A DNA stretch of 64,000 bases from SR-FBR-E99 sp963732365 (lineage in GTDB: Bacteria > Bacteroidota > Bacteroidia > Bacteroidales > VadinHA17): positions 480,893 to 544,892 of the forward strand of contig CAVSZC010000007.1 in the NCBI GenBank assembly GCA_963732365.1, read 5' to 3'. Below the pieces are notes generated by a model. It made no database searches and was not told where the DNA came from. It was given only the letters and a program-made list of their open reading frames with translations. Position 1 is the stretch's first letter, and each line of letters begins with the position of its first letter. Shown here piece by piece: positions 44,680 through 53,000 of this stretch. Both the position numbers and the translations under genes were made by a program.

Positions 44680-45819
44680 TTATCCTTTATTCATGAGACA
44701 CCATTTTTGGAATAACACATCGTAGATGCTATAGAATAACGTACCCTCGGAATCGAAATCGCTGAATACAAGTTCATACTTCATTAATGAGTGGAGTGAC
44801 CGTAGAACAGAAGCTGAATTCAAGAACCCATATCGCCCGAGAAAGTCCTGGGATGTAGGTTTAAAGACTTTCCCTTCCTGGGCGACAGCCTTCAGGAGCT
44901 GCCACTGGTTCCCTGTAAGTAAATTGCGGTATCCGAAAAATACAATTTCCTGTTCTTTCAGCAACGCAAAAGCCTCTTGTTTCCAAAGGTCTGAAGTCAC
45001 TTTCTTCAAGGCAACCGTAAAAACCCGGTTACAGACAAGCTGAACGTAATAAGTATGCCTGTCTCCCCATTGCAGTATTTCCTCTGCAACTTCCTTACTG
45101 ATCTCCTTGCCGTATCGTCTGAACTGACCAATGATAAAATCCCTGTAGACATTGAAGTCGAGCTTTTCAAGCCTCATTATTGCCGTGCTTCTGAAGAATG
45201 GCCGTTTAGGCGATGCAAAAAGCTCGGACATTATACGCTGCTGACTGCCGGAGAAAATGAAAACTGTATTCTTCATCTGCTGCATTCTGGTTCTTAACCA
45301 TGCATCAGCATTTTTTTCAGGGTAGTTTGTTATCTGCTGAAATTCATCAATTACAATTACCGTCCTGAAAGACTGACTGTCAAGAAAATAGAGGATTGAA
45401 TCTATACTCTGTTCGGTTTGTTTTGGCTTAAAGTCAAAGGAAGCCTGGGGAGCTCCGGTTAGTGTTTCAAAGCTTATTACCGGCCTAAGGGATTTAATGA
45501 AATTCCAGATCTTTCTGCCCATTCCGGTTTCTTCAGACTCAACAAGAAGCAAAGCCGTACCCAGGCGATTTAAAAAGTGTTGCATGTTCTCTGTTTCCAG
45601 AATATCAATGTAAATTCCTTTGAATCCTTCAGGAAGTCGCGTAAGGAGATGCTGGAGAAGACCTGTTTTGCCGATTCTCCTTACTGAAATCAGGACTGAT
45701 GACATGCCCGCAGTGATATTGCTGACAAGTTTTATTGTTTCCTGTTCACGGTCACAGAAATAATCCGGACCCTGATAGGTTGAAACCGGAAACGGATTCT
45801 GCAGTTTTTTTGAATTCAT
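44680..45819 (-). CDS. AAA-type ATPase (archaeal-ATPase/STAND-like family)
   Basis: The 379-residue protein begins NPFPVSTYQGPDYFCDRE, a known opening of this ATPase family. The P-loop is degenerate: SVRRIGKTGLL. Walker B is TVIVIDEFQQI, and a sensor segment reads FIFSGSQQRIM. The C-terminal third is a winged-helix-like region (LGRYGFLNSASVLRSLHSLMKY and a WCLMNKG end). Proteins of this family are common in Bacteroidota and are often linked to mobile or host-interaction regions. Function is uncertain. The gene starts just downstream of AT-rich direct repeats, which may bind a regulator. Confidence 0.8.
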   Translation of the reverse strand: MNSKKLQNPFPVSTYQGPDYFCDREQETIKLVSNITAGMSSVLISVRRIGKTGLLQHLLTRLPEGFKGIYIDILETENMQHFLNRLGTALLLVESEETGMGRKIWNFIKSLRPVISFETLTGAPQASFDFKPKQTEQSIDSILYFLDSQSFRTVIVIDEFQQITNYPEKNADAWLRTRMQQMKNTVFIFSGSQQRIMSELFASPKRPFFRSTAIMRLEKLDFNVYRDFIIGQFRRYGKEISKEVAEEILQWGDRHTYYVQLVCNRVFTVALKKVTSDLWKQEAFALLKEQEIVFFGYRNLLTGNQWQLLKAVAQEGKVFKPTSQDFLGRYGFLNSASVLRSLHSLMKYELVFSDFDSEGTLFYSIYDVLFQKWCLMNKG

Positions 45820-45853
45820 ACTGTTAAGCTTTCTGCAAATATATATAACATAT

Positions 45854-45907
45854 TGTAAGTTACAAAATGTATGTTATAATATGTAAGTTATAAAACGTAA
45901 GTTTAAA
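45854..45907. repeat. two 26-nt AT-rich direct repeats upstream of the ATPase gene
   Basis: TGTAAGTTACAAAATGTATG (45854 on) and TGTAAGTTATAAAACGTAAG (45882 on) repeat with a 28-nt period. They lie 35-88 nt before the ATPase start. The spacing and position suggest an operator or a promoter-proximal binding site. Confidence 0.55.
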
Positions 45908-46014
45908 AAGAGACGAGAGTTCTCGCGGTTGATCGCGCACTCGCTCTCACACTCACTCTTTTTCAGTACCCCGAACCCGCCGGTCGGCGGGCAAGAGGAC
46001 AAAAATTGCAGCCA
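45906..46014. repeat. modular intergenic repeat, copy R3
   Basis: Contains AAAAGAGACGAGAG, ACTCGCTCTCACACTCACTC, TTTTTCAGTACCCCGAACC, the CCCGCCGGTCGGCGGG hairpin and the end GAGGACAAAAATTGCAGCC. Loop changes (GGTC here, AGTT and GGTT elsewhere) leave the stem intact. Confidence 0.8.
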
Positions 46015-46110
46015 GGTACTTAGAATTTCATTAAACTAAGCTAATCTTCATGGCTGAATACGAGCCATACATTTCAGTAATTCATCTTTTGATCAAAAGC
46101 GAAAACAAAC

Positions 46111-48537
46111 CTACAATTGCCTTGAATTATCGGATGGAGCTTTCCGAATTATTTTCCTGAATTCAGGCATCTCCAGCAAAGGTTTCCATACCGGATCGAG
46201 TTGCAGCATTTTAACCGATGATGGCCCTGGATGAGAAAGTAAAAAACTGATCTGTTCAATAGCTTTATCGTATTCGCCCACCATCACGTAAATCCTTGCC
46301 AGATCTTCAATCCTGTAAACGCCAAAATAGGCGTCCTTATTCAATGGCAATAATTCCACCGCTTTCGCACCCTCCTCAATAGCTTTGCCTTTCTGCCCTA
46401 TCCCGGCATATGCAATGCCCAGTGCGCTGTGTAGCCTGTGATCTTCCGGAGTCTTAGCGATTTTTAATTCCAATGCAATCCGGGCTGAATCAAAATAGGC
46501 GGTGGCTTTCTCCGGATCGTCCATTACTTTATAAATTCTTGCAAGTAATAATGATCTAAGGTTGATGTACATCGGAGTAAGGATGACATCAACTTTTTTT
46601 GATGAAAGGTACGAAAGTGCACTTTCGTAATTGCCATCATATATATCCATAAGGACTCTTGATTCAATCAACTTTGGATCATTAACAGAGCTTTCAAACT
46701 GAAAAGCCTCCGAAAGCGTTTCACGGCCTTTTATAGTATTTCCGTACCACTTCATATACATCCAGATGCATTGCCAATACGGGTCAATAAAAGTTGGATT
46801 GATTTTGATGGCTGAGTTGAAATGCTTTTCAGCCTCCTGATACTCGCCCATAAGGTAAAGTGTCTGTCCGGCATACAAAGCGCCTGATGCGTAACTGGGT
46901 AACAGTTCAAAGGTCTTCATATAGTTTTCCTTCGCCAATTTCCATTCTCCAAGCCGGCGCGAGATAGCAGCCTTTAATTCAGGATTGATTAATCTGTTAT
47001 CAGATAATTTTTCTGCAATATAAATTTCCTCCCTTGCTTTTGGAATATTCTGAAAACCAGTATAATAATACATTGCAAGTGCATTGTGGTATGAAGGCAT
47101 TTTTTCAACTTCTGGGTCACATTTTAAAGCAGAGTCAATGGCTTGCTTGCTTTTTTCAAGCCTTTCCGGATTTTTATCAAGATTGTACAACATCAAATAA
47201 CTCCTGCTCAGATTCATATATGCCATACAGAATTTAGGATCTATCTCAAGCGCCTTTTCGTAATATTTCATGGCTGCAATTGTTTCTTCCGGACTGACCG
47301 ATCGCATCATATTTGAAATTCCCGTGGCATATAATTCGTAAGCTTTTGGTTCTTCAGTCATCTTTCTGTCAATACGTCGTGTTTCCACCGGAGTCAGCAC
47401 TTTATTTAGTTTATCAGCAATTTTCTTGGTAAGCTCGGCCTGTGCATTTTGATAATCCTTCCAGGAACATTCAAAGGGCTCGATCACAAACTGGGTATTC
47501 GTTGCTGTATTATTTACACTGATGTTTACACGGATCTTATCGCTGTCTCTCTGGACACTTCCTGTGATCCAATAATCTACATTGAGCTCCTTGCCGATTT
47601 GGGCTATTGTCTTTTTTGCTCCCTTATACTGAAAATTTCCAGGACCCATTCGTACGACAATGCCATTTATATTATACAGTTGCATCATAATATCCTGCGT
47701 GATTCCATCTGATAACCAGTCATTTTCTGTTTCATAACCTGTATTTTCAAAAGGCAAAAGGGAAATTTTTTCGAGATCACTATCAGAGGTTCCTGATATA
47801 CCAGTTACCATAAAATACCCTAACGCAATTAAGAGCATAACCACCAGAGAGCCTGCAATAATTCTTGTTTTCAGATTTATTTTATGGTTTTCCTTTTTCT
47901 CTGATACATCATTTGAAATTGCAGCATTGTTCTGATTATATTTCTTTAATGCAGTAATGATCTCTTTAACAGCGTTTGCCACCTTGTTGATCTGATCGCG
48001 ATAGTAGACCTTATTAAGGTTTTTGTCCGGATCATCAGCCGGTTTCAGCGGCCTGTTCACTCCGGCTGACCTATAAATAAACTCTATGCCACGAAGCACT
48101 CCTCCAAGTTCATTCTCAACAAGGGCTTTGTCTTCTGTTTCGAGGTCGTGAATTTTTACAGGCAATATTCTGCTGGAGACATTACCGCCAGCCAGTTTGA
48201 TATCTCTTCCGAACGGATCTTCCTTTACAGTTTTATTGAACGCTACAAATTCATATTGCCAGGCAAAGCTCCTTGGATCACAATAAGTTTGAGAGATGAC
48301 CGGAATGAATACCAGGCATTTCAGCTTTTCCTTCAGAGAAGCCCCAACATCATGTGTCTCTAAAAGACCATCATGTGGATTTATATCGAAATAGACACTG
48401 ATCTCATCTTTAAATGTTGATTCTAGTTCTGTTTTCAACGCTTCAACAAATTCACTTACCCATTTCTCACCTTTATTGTCTTTCTGACGGTAGCTTATGA
48501 ATATATCATATTCGAAACCTGTAATAATGCTTGCCAT
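46111..48537 (-). CDS. TIR domain - membrane helix - TolB-like domain - TPR protein
   Basis: The 808-residue protein begins with a TIR domain (FEYDIFISYRQKD, then SLKEKLKCLVFIPVISQTY and SFAWQYEFVAF). In the S-x-W-C-x-x-E alignment the Glu of AWQYE sits at the catalytic NADase position. A membrane helix lies at about 226-250 (RIIAGSLVVMLLIALGYFMV). The segment ISLLPFENTGYETENDWLSDGITQDI matches the TolB/FlgO-like domain of adenylate-cyclase-type proteins. Residues about 400-780 are TPR repeats (EIDPKFCMAYMNLSRSYLM and others). TIR is cytoplasmic and the TPR part probably lies outside the inner membrane. It could be a signalling or defence protein. No partner gene is obvious. Confidence 0.85.
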   Translation of the reverse strand: MASIITGFEYDIFISYRQKDNKGEKWVSEFVEALKTELESTFKDEISVYFDINPHDGLLETHDVGASLKEKLKCLVFIPVISQTYCDPRSFAWQYEFVAFNKTVKEDPFGRDIKLAGGNVSSRILPVKIHDLETEDKALVENELGGVLRGIEFIYRSAGVNRPLKPADDPDKNLNKVYYRDQINKVANAVKEIITALKKYNQNNAAISNDVSEKKENHKINLKTRIIAGSLVVMLLIALGYFMVTGISGTSDSDLEKISLLPFENTGYETENDWLSDGITQDIMMQLYNINGIVVRMGPGNFQYKGAKKTIAQIGKELNVDYWITGSVQRDSDKIRVNISVNNTATNTQFVIEPFECSWKDYQNAQAELTKKIADKLNKVLTPVETRRIDRKMTEEPKAYELYATGISNMMRSVSPEETIAAMKYYEKALEIDPKFCMAYMNLSRSYLMLYNLDKNPERLEKSKQAIDSALKCDPEVEKMPSYHNALAMYYYTGFQNIPKAREEIYIAEKLSDNRLINPELKAAISRRLGEWKLAKENYMKTFELLPSYASGALYAGQTLYLMGEYQEAEKHFNSAIKINPTFIDPYWQCIWMYMKWYGNTIKGRETLSEAFQFESSVNDPKLIESRVLMDIYDGNYESALSYLSSKKVDVILTPMYINLRSLLLARIYKVMDDPEKATAYFDSARIALELKIAKTPEDHRLHSALGIAYAGIGQKGKAIEEGAKAVELLPLNKDAYFGVYRIEDLARIYVMVGEYDKAIEQISFLLSHPGPSSVKMLQLDPVWKPLLEMPEFRKIIRKAPSDNSRQL

Positions 48538-49137
48538 ATTAAGCTTTTAAAAATGAATAATTATTGTAAATACAACCCCAGGGGGATTTAATACCCTGGT
48601 TCTATTCTGGATAGATATTGTGCGGTGAGAATCGGGTGAAGGATCTCTTGACCTGTTTTCTCAGTATTAAGTTATCATCTGAAGCAACCAGTAAAAGCGC
48701 TTCAAACTATGTATAGCAATCCTTTTTATGACATAGTGCTGTTAATTAACTAACAGTGTCATTTTCAATATAATAAGACTCAAATATACAATTTTATAAC
48801 TAATAAGAATATACATTTAAAATATGTGAGCCTGTCAGTACAATTATCATGTACTTTAAATCTCTCTTTTATAAGAAAAGTCTGATATTTTCATGATCTG
48901 ATTTCTATACTCAATATCGCATCATGACGAAGGTTTGGTTATTTTATAGCTGGTGACACAAAATTTTTAATGTATAGTTGAATCTGTTTCATTCGCATAA
49001 GTCATAATATATTTTGATCCTGGAATTTTACTGGAAGTCAGACGGTGCTATCAAAAAAGATACTTAGTACAATCTTTGCTGAAAAAAGGGTTTTGAAGAA
49101 ATGTCGTGATTCGCTAGAGCTTTGGTGGATGAACAAA
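48538..49137. other. AT-rich non-coding stretch, about 600 nt
   Basis: Between the TIR-TPR gene start and the repeat at 49138 the sequence is notably AT-rich (for example 48700-49000), with stop codons in all frames. No RNA gene or repeat was recognised. Confidence 0.45.
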
Positions 49138-49260
49138 GCTGCAACCCTCTGTTAAAAAGTGGGAGTGTCCACCTTCGCCAAGGCTTCGGTGGACAAAGTG
49201 AGAGTAAGTTTTGAGGAAAAAGATCGGGAGTGTGACCCCAACGGACAAAAGTTGCAACCA
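49138..49260. repeat. modular intergenic repeat, diverged copy R4
   Basis: Begins CTGCAACCCTC and has the hairpin GTCCACC...GGTGGAC (49167-49194). It then has AAAGTGAGAGT and ends CAACGGACAAAAGTTGCAAC, the same end as R1 and R2. The GGCGGG hairpin is absent. It ends 20 nt before the SDR stop. Confidence 0.65.
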
Positions 49261-49279
49261 GTTTACAATACGTGATCTT

Positions 49280-50065
49280 TTAAACTGTTTTATTCATTCG
49301 TGCTGCTATCTGATCAGGCCAATGACGGAATGACCAGAAAAGAGCCTTGAAAATACCCGGTTTAATCAAAATCCGTTTATTCTTTTCAATTATCTTGACT
49401 ATGTAATTTCCAACCTGATTGGTAGTTAGTGTTGGCATAAATGGTGTTGATTTTGGAATTCTTTTCTCACTACCAGGATTGTTATTCCAGTAACTGCTCT
49501 CAACTTTTCCAAATACGGCTAATGACACGGTAATACCTGATGCCTGAAGATATCCTCTTAAACCTTCTGAAAATCCACGTAAGGCAAATCGTGCTGCAGA
49601 ATAACCCAGAGCCATCCCTTTTGGTAAGTAAGATGCATCTGAAGTGAGGTTGATGATATGTCCGGTACCCCGCATTTTCATTTCGGTAATAAAAGCTTTT
49701 GTGATATAAAATGCTGCCAGATAAGGTAACGCAATCATTTCTTTCAACTCTTCAGCAGAGGTTTCTTCGATAGTCAGCCATCGGCCTGCACCTGCATTGT
49801 TTATAATTATATCAGGAATCCCGACATCCTTTTTAATTCTTTGTGCTATCGATTCAACCTGCTCACAATTGGATAAATCTACAGCATAATAATATGATTT
49901 GCCCCCTTGTTGCTTAATCTGAGCTGCAACTTGTTCCAGTTTTTCACTGTTTCGGGCTAATAAGATTACTGTTGCATTTTTACTGCTTATCACTTTTGCA
50001 GATTCTGCGCCAATTCCACTTGATGCCCCTGTTATGAGAACCAGTTTATCACTAATATTTTTCAT
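49280..50065 (-). CDS. short-chain dehydrogenase/reductase with Lys-to-Arg active-site change
   Basis: The 261-residue SDR has KLVLITGASSGIG (cofactor site), NNAGAGR, the catalytic Ser region INLTSDAS and GYSAARFALRGFSEGLR. In the Tyr-x-x-x-Lys motif the Lys is Arg (Y-S-A-A-R). The C-terminus has a hydrophobic-aromatic end typical of lipid-acting SDRs (KALFWSFRHWPDQ). It probably uses NADP(H) (R in LLARN). The Lys change may reduce normal catalysis. It is a single gene, with the 400-nt gap upstream lacking other genes. Confidence 0.85.
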   Translation of the reverse strand: MKNISDKLVLITGASSGIGAESAKVISSKNATVILLARNSEKLEQVAAQIKQQGGKSYYYAVDLSNCEQVESIAQRIKKDVGIPDIIINNAGAGRWLTIEETSAEELKEMIALPYLAAFYITKAFITEMKMRGTGHIINLTSDASYLPKGMALGYSAARFALRGFSEGLRGYLQASGITVSLAVFGKVESSYWNNNPGSEKRIPKSTPFMPTLTTNQVGNYIVKIIEKNKRILIKPGIFKALFWSFRHWPDQIAARMNKTV

Positions 50066-50469
50066 TACAAAATGATTTAATGACTTAATAAATCGTATCT
50101 AATCAATGCCCGGGGTTTTCAGTGCCTGGAGTTTCTAAAGTTAATAATTGCAGAGTGAATCAGTTTCTTTATAAGGAGTTGTTTCACTTAAAGTTTCATG
50201 GCTTGCCAAATAGAATATAATTCTGATCCAGGATGTACCCTTCAATGGAATATTTGCACTAGGGAAACCCCCATAAAAAGGCTAACATAATTAGACTGAT
50301 ATTATGCCCCGAAACCTCAGGTTGTTGGTGGCTAGAGAAGATAAGTCTGCTCTGGCTAATATGATTTGGGGGCAGCAGCTTTCCCAGACCGGGACAAGTA
50401 TAACATTTGTTAAAAAATCAAATGAAAAAATAGTTAAGTTGAAAACTTAAAAATCTTACACCAGATACT
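50066..50469. other. 404-nt intergenic stretch between divergent genes
   Basis: No ORF, RNA or repeat was recognised. It presumably holds the promoters of the SDR and the unknown gene at 50470. Confidence 0.4.
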
Positions 50470-51464
50470 ATGGTAATACAAAACGAGGAAAGATTCATCA
50501 AGGGTGTGGAGAGCCTTATCAATCCAATGGCAACCAGCGATTTATTATTTATTCAAAAACTCAGGAGACTACTTCCTCCTGCAGTTTTAAAGAAGATGTT
50601 GCACAGGGCATCGAGGAATACTCCTTATATCGGTTTTGCTATCGACCCGTATAGTCTCTTCTTTTTTTTCAGGTTAAGTGATATTGATTATGCAAAGTCA
50701 CTTCTGCCAGATCGTTACGAACTTGCAAAAACAAGGCTGTTTGCTGATGACGACCCCGATTTTTATATGGGAATTGGAAATCTAAGTACAAGGGCAAGCA
50801 CCTTTTGGGGTACAAGGCCAGAAGTATACCTCATTGTCAGAGATAAAACTTCAGGACTGATCTCTTTCATATTTCTCGATATTTTGAGTAATACAATAAT
50901 TGCGCTCCCTTATGAAGGTATTGCTGATCCGAACTGTAAAAGGGCAATTTTTACTACTAATTCAAAGGGAGAGGTCTTCCTCGACATCGAAGAAAGCAAG
51001 ACTGGAAGAAAACTATCCCTGAAAGGCAGTCTGAAGAGGGGGAAGATAAGGAAGCTCGATCAGGATCTGTGGGTTATGGGAAACACTTCAATCGGTCATT
51101 GCAGCAAATACACACACGGCTGTGTGGATACTCCCTTTGCTGTTATATTTGATCCTGCAGAAGTCATTGAAGCGCTTGATATTCCAGCAGAGGATGTTCG
51201 GATTGAAGAAAACACTCTTTTCCACGGATTGGCCCGCCTGAATTAAGTAAGGCTATATGCTTCCCGTTTGCACAGCATTATATTGCAGACAGCCCGGGAA
51301 TATTTACAAAAGTTAAGGACATTGATGACCTGATTGGAAAGTACAATGAATTTGCGAAATATGATTCTTTCAAAACATTTTCGGCAAGGACCATAGTTTT
51401 CCAGATATTATTTGGGGTTGCTGCTACTGCTCTTATTTCAGCCCTCTTAGTGCTTATTTTATAG
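50470..51464 (+). CDS. unrecognised protein with C-terminal membrane helix, one frameshift
   Basis: The first frame ends at 51246 after 258 residues. The next frame continues directly with PPELSKAICFPFAQHYIAD, SPGIFTKVKDIDDLIG and a final hydrophobic helix (VFQILFGVAATALISALLVL), stopping at 51464. GGCCCGCC near 51235 would restore the frame with one more C, so the intact protein is probably about 331 aa. The N-terminal part has FAIDPYSLFFFFRLSDIDYAKSLLP and FYMGIGNLSTRASTFWGTRPEVYL. I do not recognise the family. The end anchors in the membrane. Confidence 0.65.
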
Positions 51465-51508
51465 TATCCTACTGTTTTTTTTACCAGTTCTCTCAAAATC
51501 TCATTCAT

Positions 51509-52369
51509 TCATTTATGAATAAATTCGGGTTCCTCAGGGAAAATTTTAGCCCGGATCTCCATTAATTCTTCAGATGTATCGATCCCGGGATCGATCTTTA
51601 CAAGCAAGATAGGATTAAGCCCTTTATCGGGATGCTGAACCTGGTTTGATTTTTGATTCAGAATCTTTTTTGATGCTCCAACAACGAATTGCTCCGATTT
51701 ATCAATAACATATCCGCTGAGGGTACCGTTATTGTTAAATGTAAGATGATTGATAAAGATCTCTCTTCTGATTAAATATATATCACCCTTGAAAAACTTG
51801 CCCACACTTATCCTTACAGTCACCCCGGGATGCCCGTCTTTGTCGGGGTCGGTCAGTCGGGGATCGTCTGGGTCGTTTGAAAGAGGTTTCGAAGGGTCTC
51901 CATCAATTCCAAGAAGGCTTGGACTCTCGGGTCTGTAAAGATTCCATACCCCATCTTTCCTGTATAATTCAACTTCCTGAACCCTGGGCTTTATTGCCTG
52001 AACGGCTGCGTCGCTGAATACTGATTTTGCTTTTTTCCTGCTTAATTTTTGTTCTGCATGTACAAATCTGTCAGATTCCATTAAACGGCCATCTTCAAGG
52101 TACAGATCGGTGAATCCGTATGATATTATAAAGGTTCTCATGGTTGTACGGGTTGTGGTGTCTTCATATGCCACCACATCGTAGTGTGCATAATGCCCGA
52201 TAATTTCATTCAATACCTTTTCCCTGTCTGAGATGAAGGAAGTGTCAGAGTATGACTTTTCGAATACATATAACGGTGACTCCGGCCACTCCAGTGGTGA
52301 TGAGCAGGAATGCAGAATAATATAAAAGGCCAATAATCCGGTGAAAAGTATTATTCCTTTTCGTCTCAT
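51509..52369 (-). CDS. hypothetical lipoprotein with acidic D-x-D-x-DG segment
   Basis: The 286-residue protein has a lipoprotein signal (IILHSCSS, Cys about 22). A middle segment, DPDDPRLTDPDKDGHPG, resembles a calcium-binding acidic loop. There is no known enzyme motif. It is probably a periplasm- or surface-anchored protein of Bacteroidota type. It converges with the gene at 50470. Confidence 0.6.
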   Translation of the reverse strand: MRRKGIILFTGLLAFYIILHSCSSPLEWPESPLYVFEKSYSDTSFISDREKVLNEIIGHYAHYDVVAYEDTTTRTTMRTFIISYGFTDLYLEDGRLMESDRFVHAEQKLSRKKAKSVFSDAAVQAIKPRVQEVELYRKDGVWNLYRPESPSLLGIDGDPSKPLSNDPDDPRLTDPDKDGHPGVTVRISVGKFFKGDIYLIRREIFINHLTFNNNGTLSGYVIDKSEQFVVGASKKILNQKSNQVQHPDKGLNPILLVKIDPGIDTSEELMEIRAKIFPEEPEFIHK

Positions 52370-52632
52370 ACAGTTTCTGATTGCGGTTTTAGTCAGTAAA
52401 TCTATCTAATTGTAAAATCAATTCAAAGTCATTTTTAGATACCTTTTTTGAAATAATCACTGATCCGTCTGAGAGCAGGATGTTAAAATACAAATTGCTT
52501 TTGCTTTCTGATAGACATCAAGTTATTGAAAATTAAACATAACTGTAAGTTTTAGGTTAGCACTATTGAAAAATAATTGCAACGATGTAAAAGCTAATAT
52601 ATGAATTATAGGGAAATTAAGGGGCTTTCTAA

Positions 52633-52823
52633 AGTGTGAGTATGAGTCCTCCTCCATTAAAACTTCGGAGGACGAAGAGTGAGTCTTGAGAACCGAATCC
52701 CGATTTATCGGGATGAGCTCGACGAGCGCAGTGAGTCAAAAAAGAGACGAGTGTGCTCGCTCTCGCTCTCACACTCGCTCTTTTTCAGTCCCCCTTCTCC
52801 GCCAGCCGGCGGATCCGGAGGAC
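52633..52823. repeat. modular intergenic repeat, copy R5, next to tRNA-Leu
   Basis: Has GTGTGAGTATGAG, the TCCTCC...GGAGGA stem, ATCCCGATTTATCGGGAT (palindrome in the place of R2's CCCCGACATGTCGGGG), GAGCTCGACGAGCGCAGTGA, AGTGTGCTCGCTCTCGC and TTTTTCAGTCCCCC. The CCGCC-AGCC-GGCGG hairpin and GGATCCGGAGGAC follow. It lacks the ...AGTTGCAAC end and stops 5 nt from the 3' end of the tRNA. Confidence 0.8.
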
Positions 52824-52827
52824 AATG

Positions 52828-52911
52828 TACCCGGAGGGGGACTTGAACCCCCACAGCCGCAATGGCCACTGGATTTTAAGTCCAGCGTGTCTACCATTCC
52901 ACCATCCGGGC
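52828..52911 (-). tRNA. tRNA-Leu (anticodon UAA)
   Basis: On the minus strand it begins GCCCGGATGGTGGAATGGTA, has anticodon stem and loop CTGGA-CTTAAAA-TCCAG (anticodon TAA) and a long variable arm, as class II tRNAs do. The T arm is GGGGGTTCAAGTCCCCC, and the acceptor end TCCGGGT is followed by discriminator A. It is 84 nt long and CCA is not encoded. Confidence 0.96.
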
Positions 52912-53000
52912 AACATATCTGCCCGCAAATATATTAAAAATCCTGTTCGGGCACTCTGGAGCCCTTTGTTACACCGAGGCTGTCTCTTCTGAACAGCAGC

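Noticed and set aside
51278..51508. 76-codon minus-strand ORF
   Set aside because: It lies opposite the frameshifted end of the 50470 gene, whose plus-strand reading gives a coherent protein end with a membrane helix.
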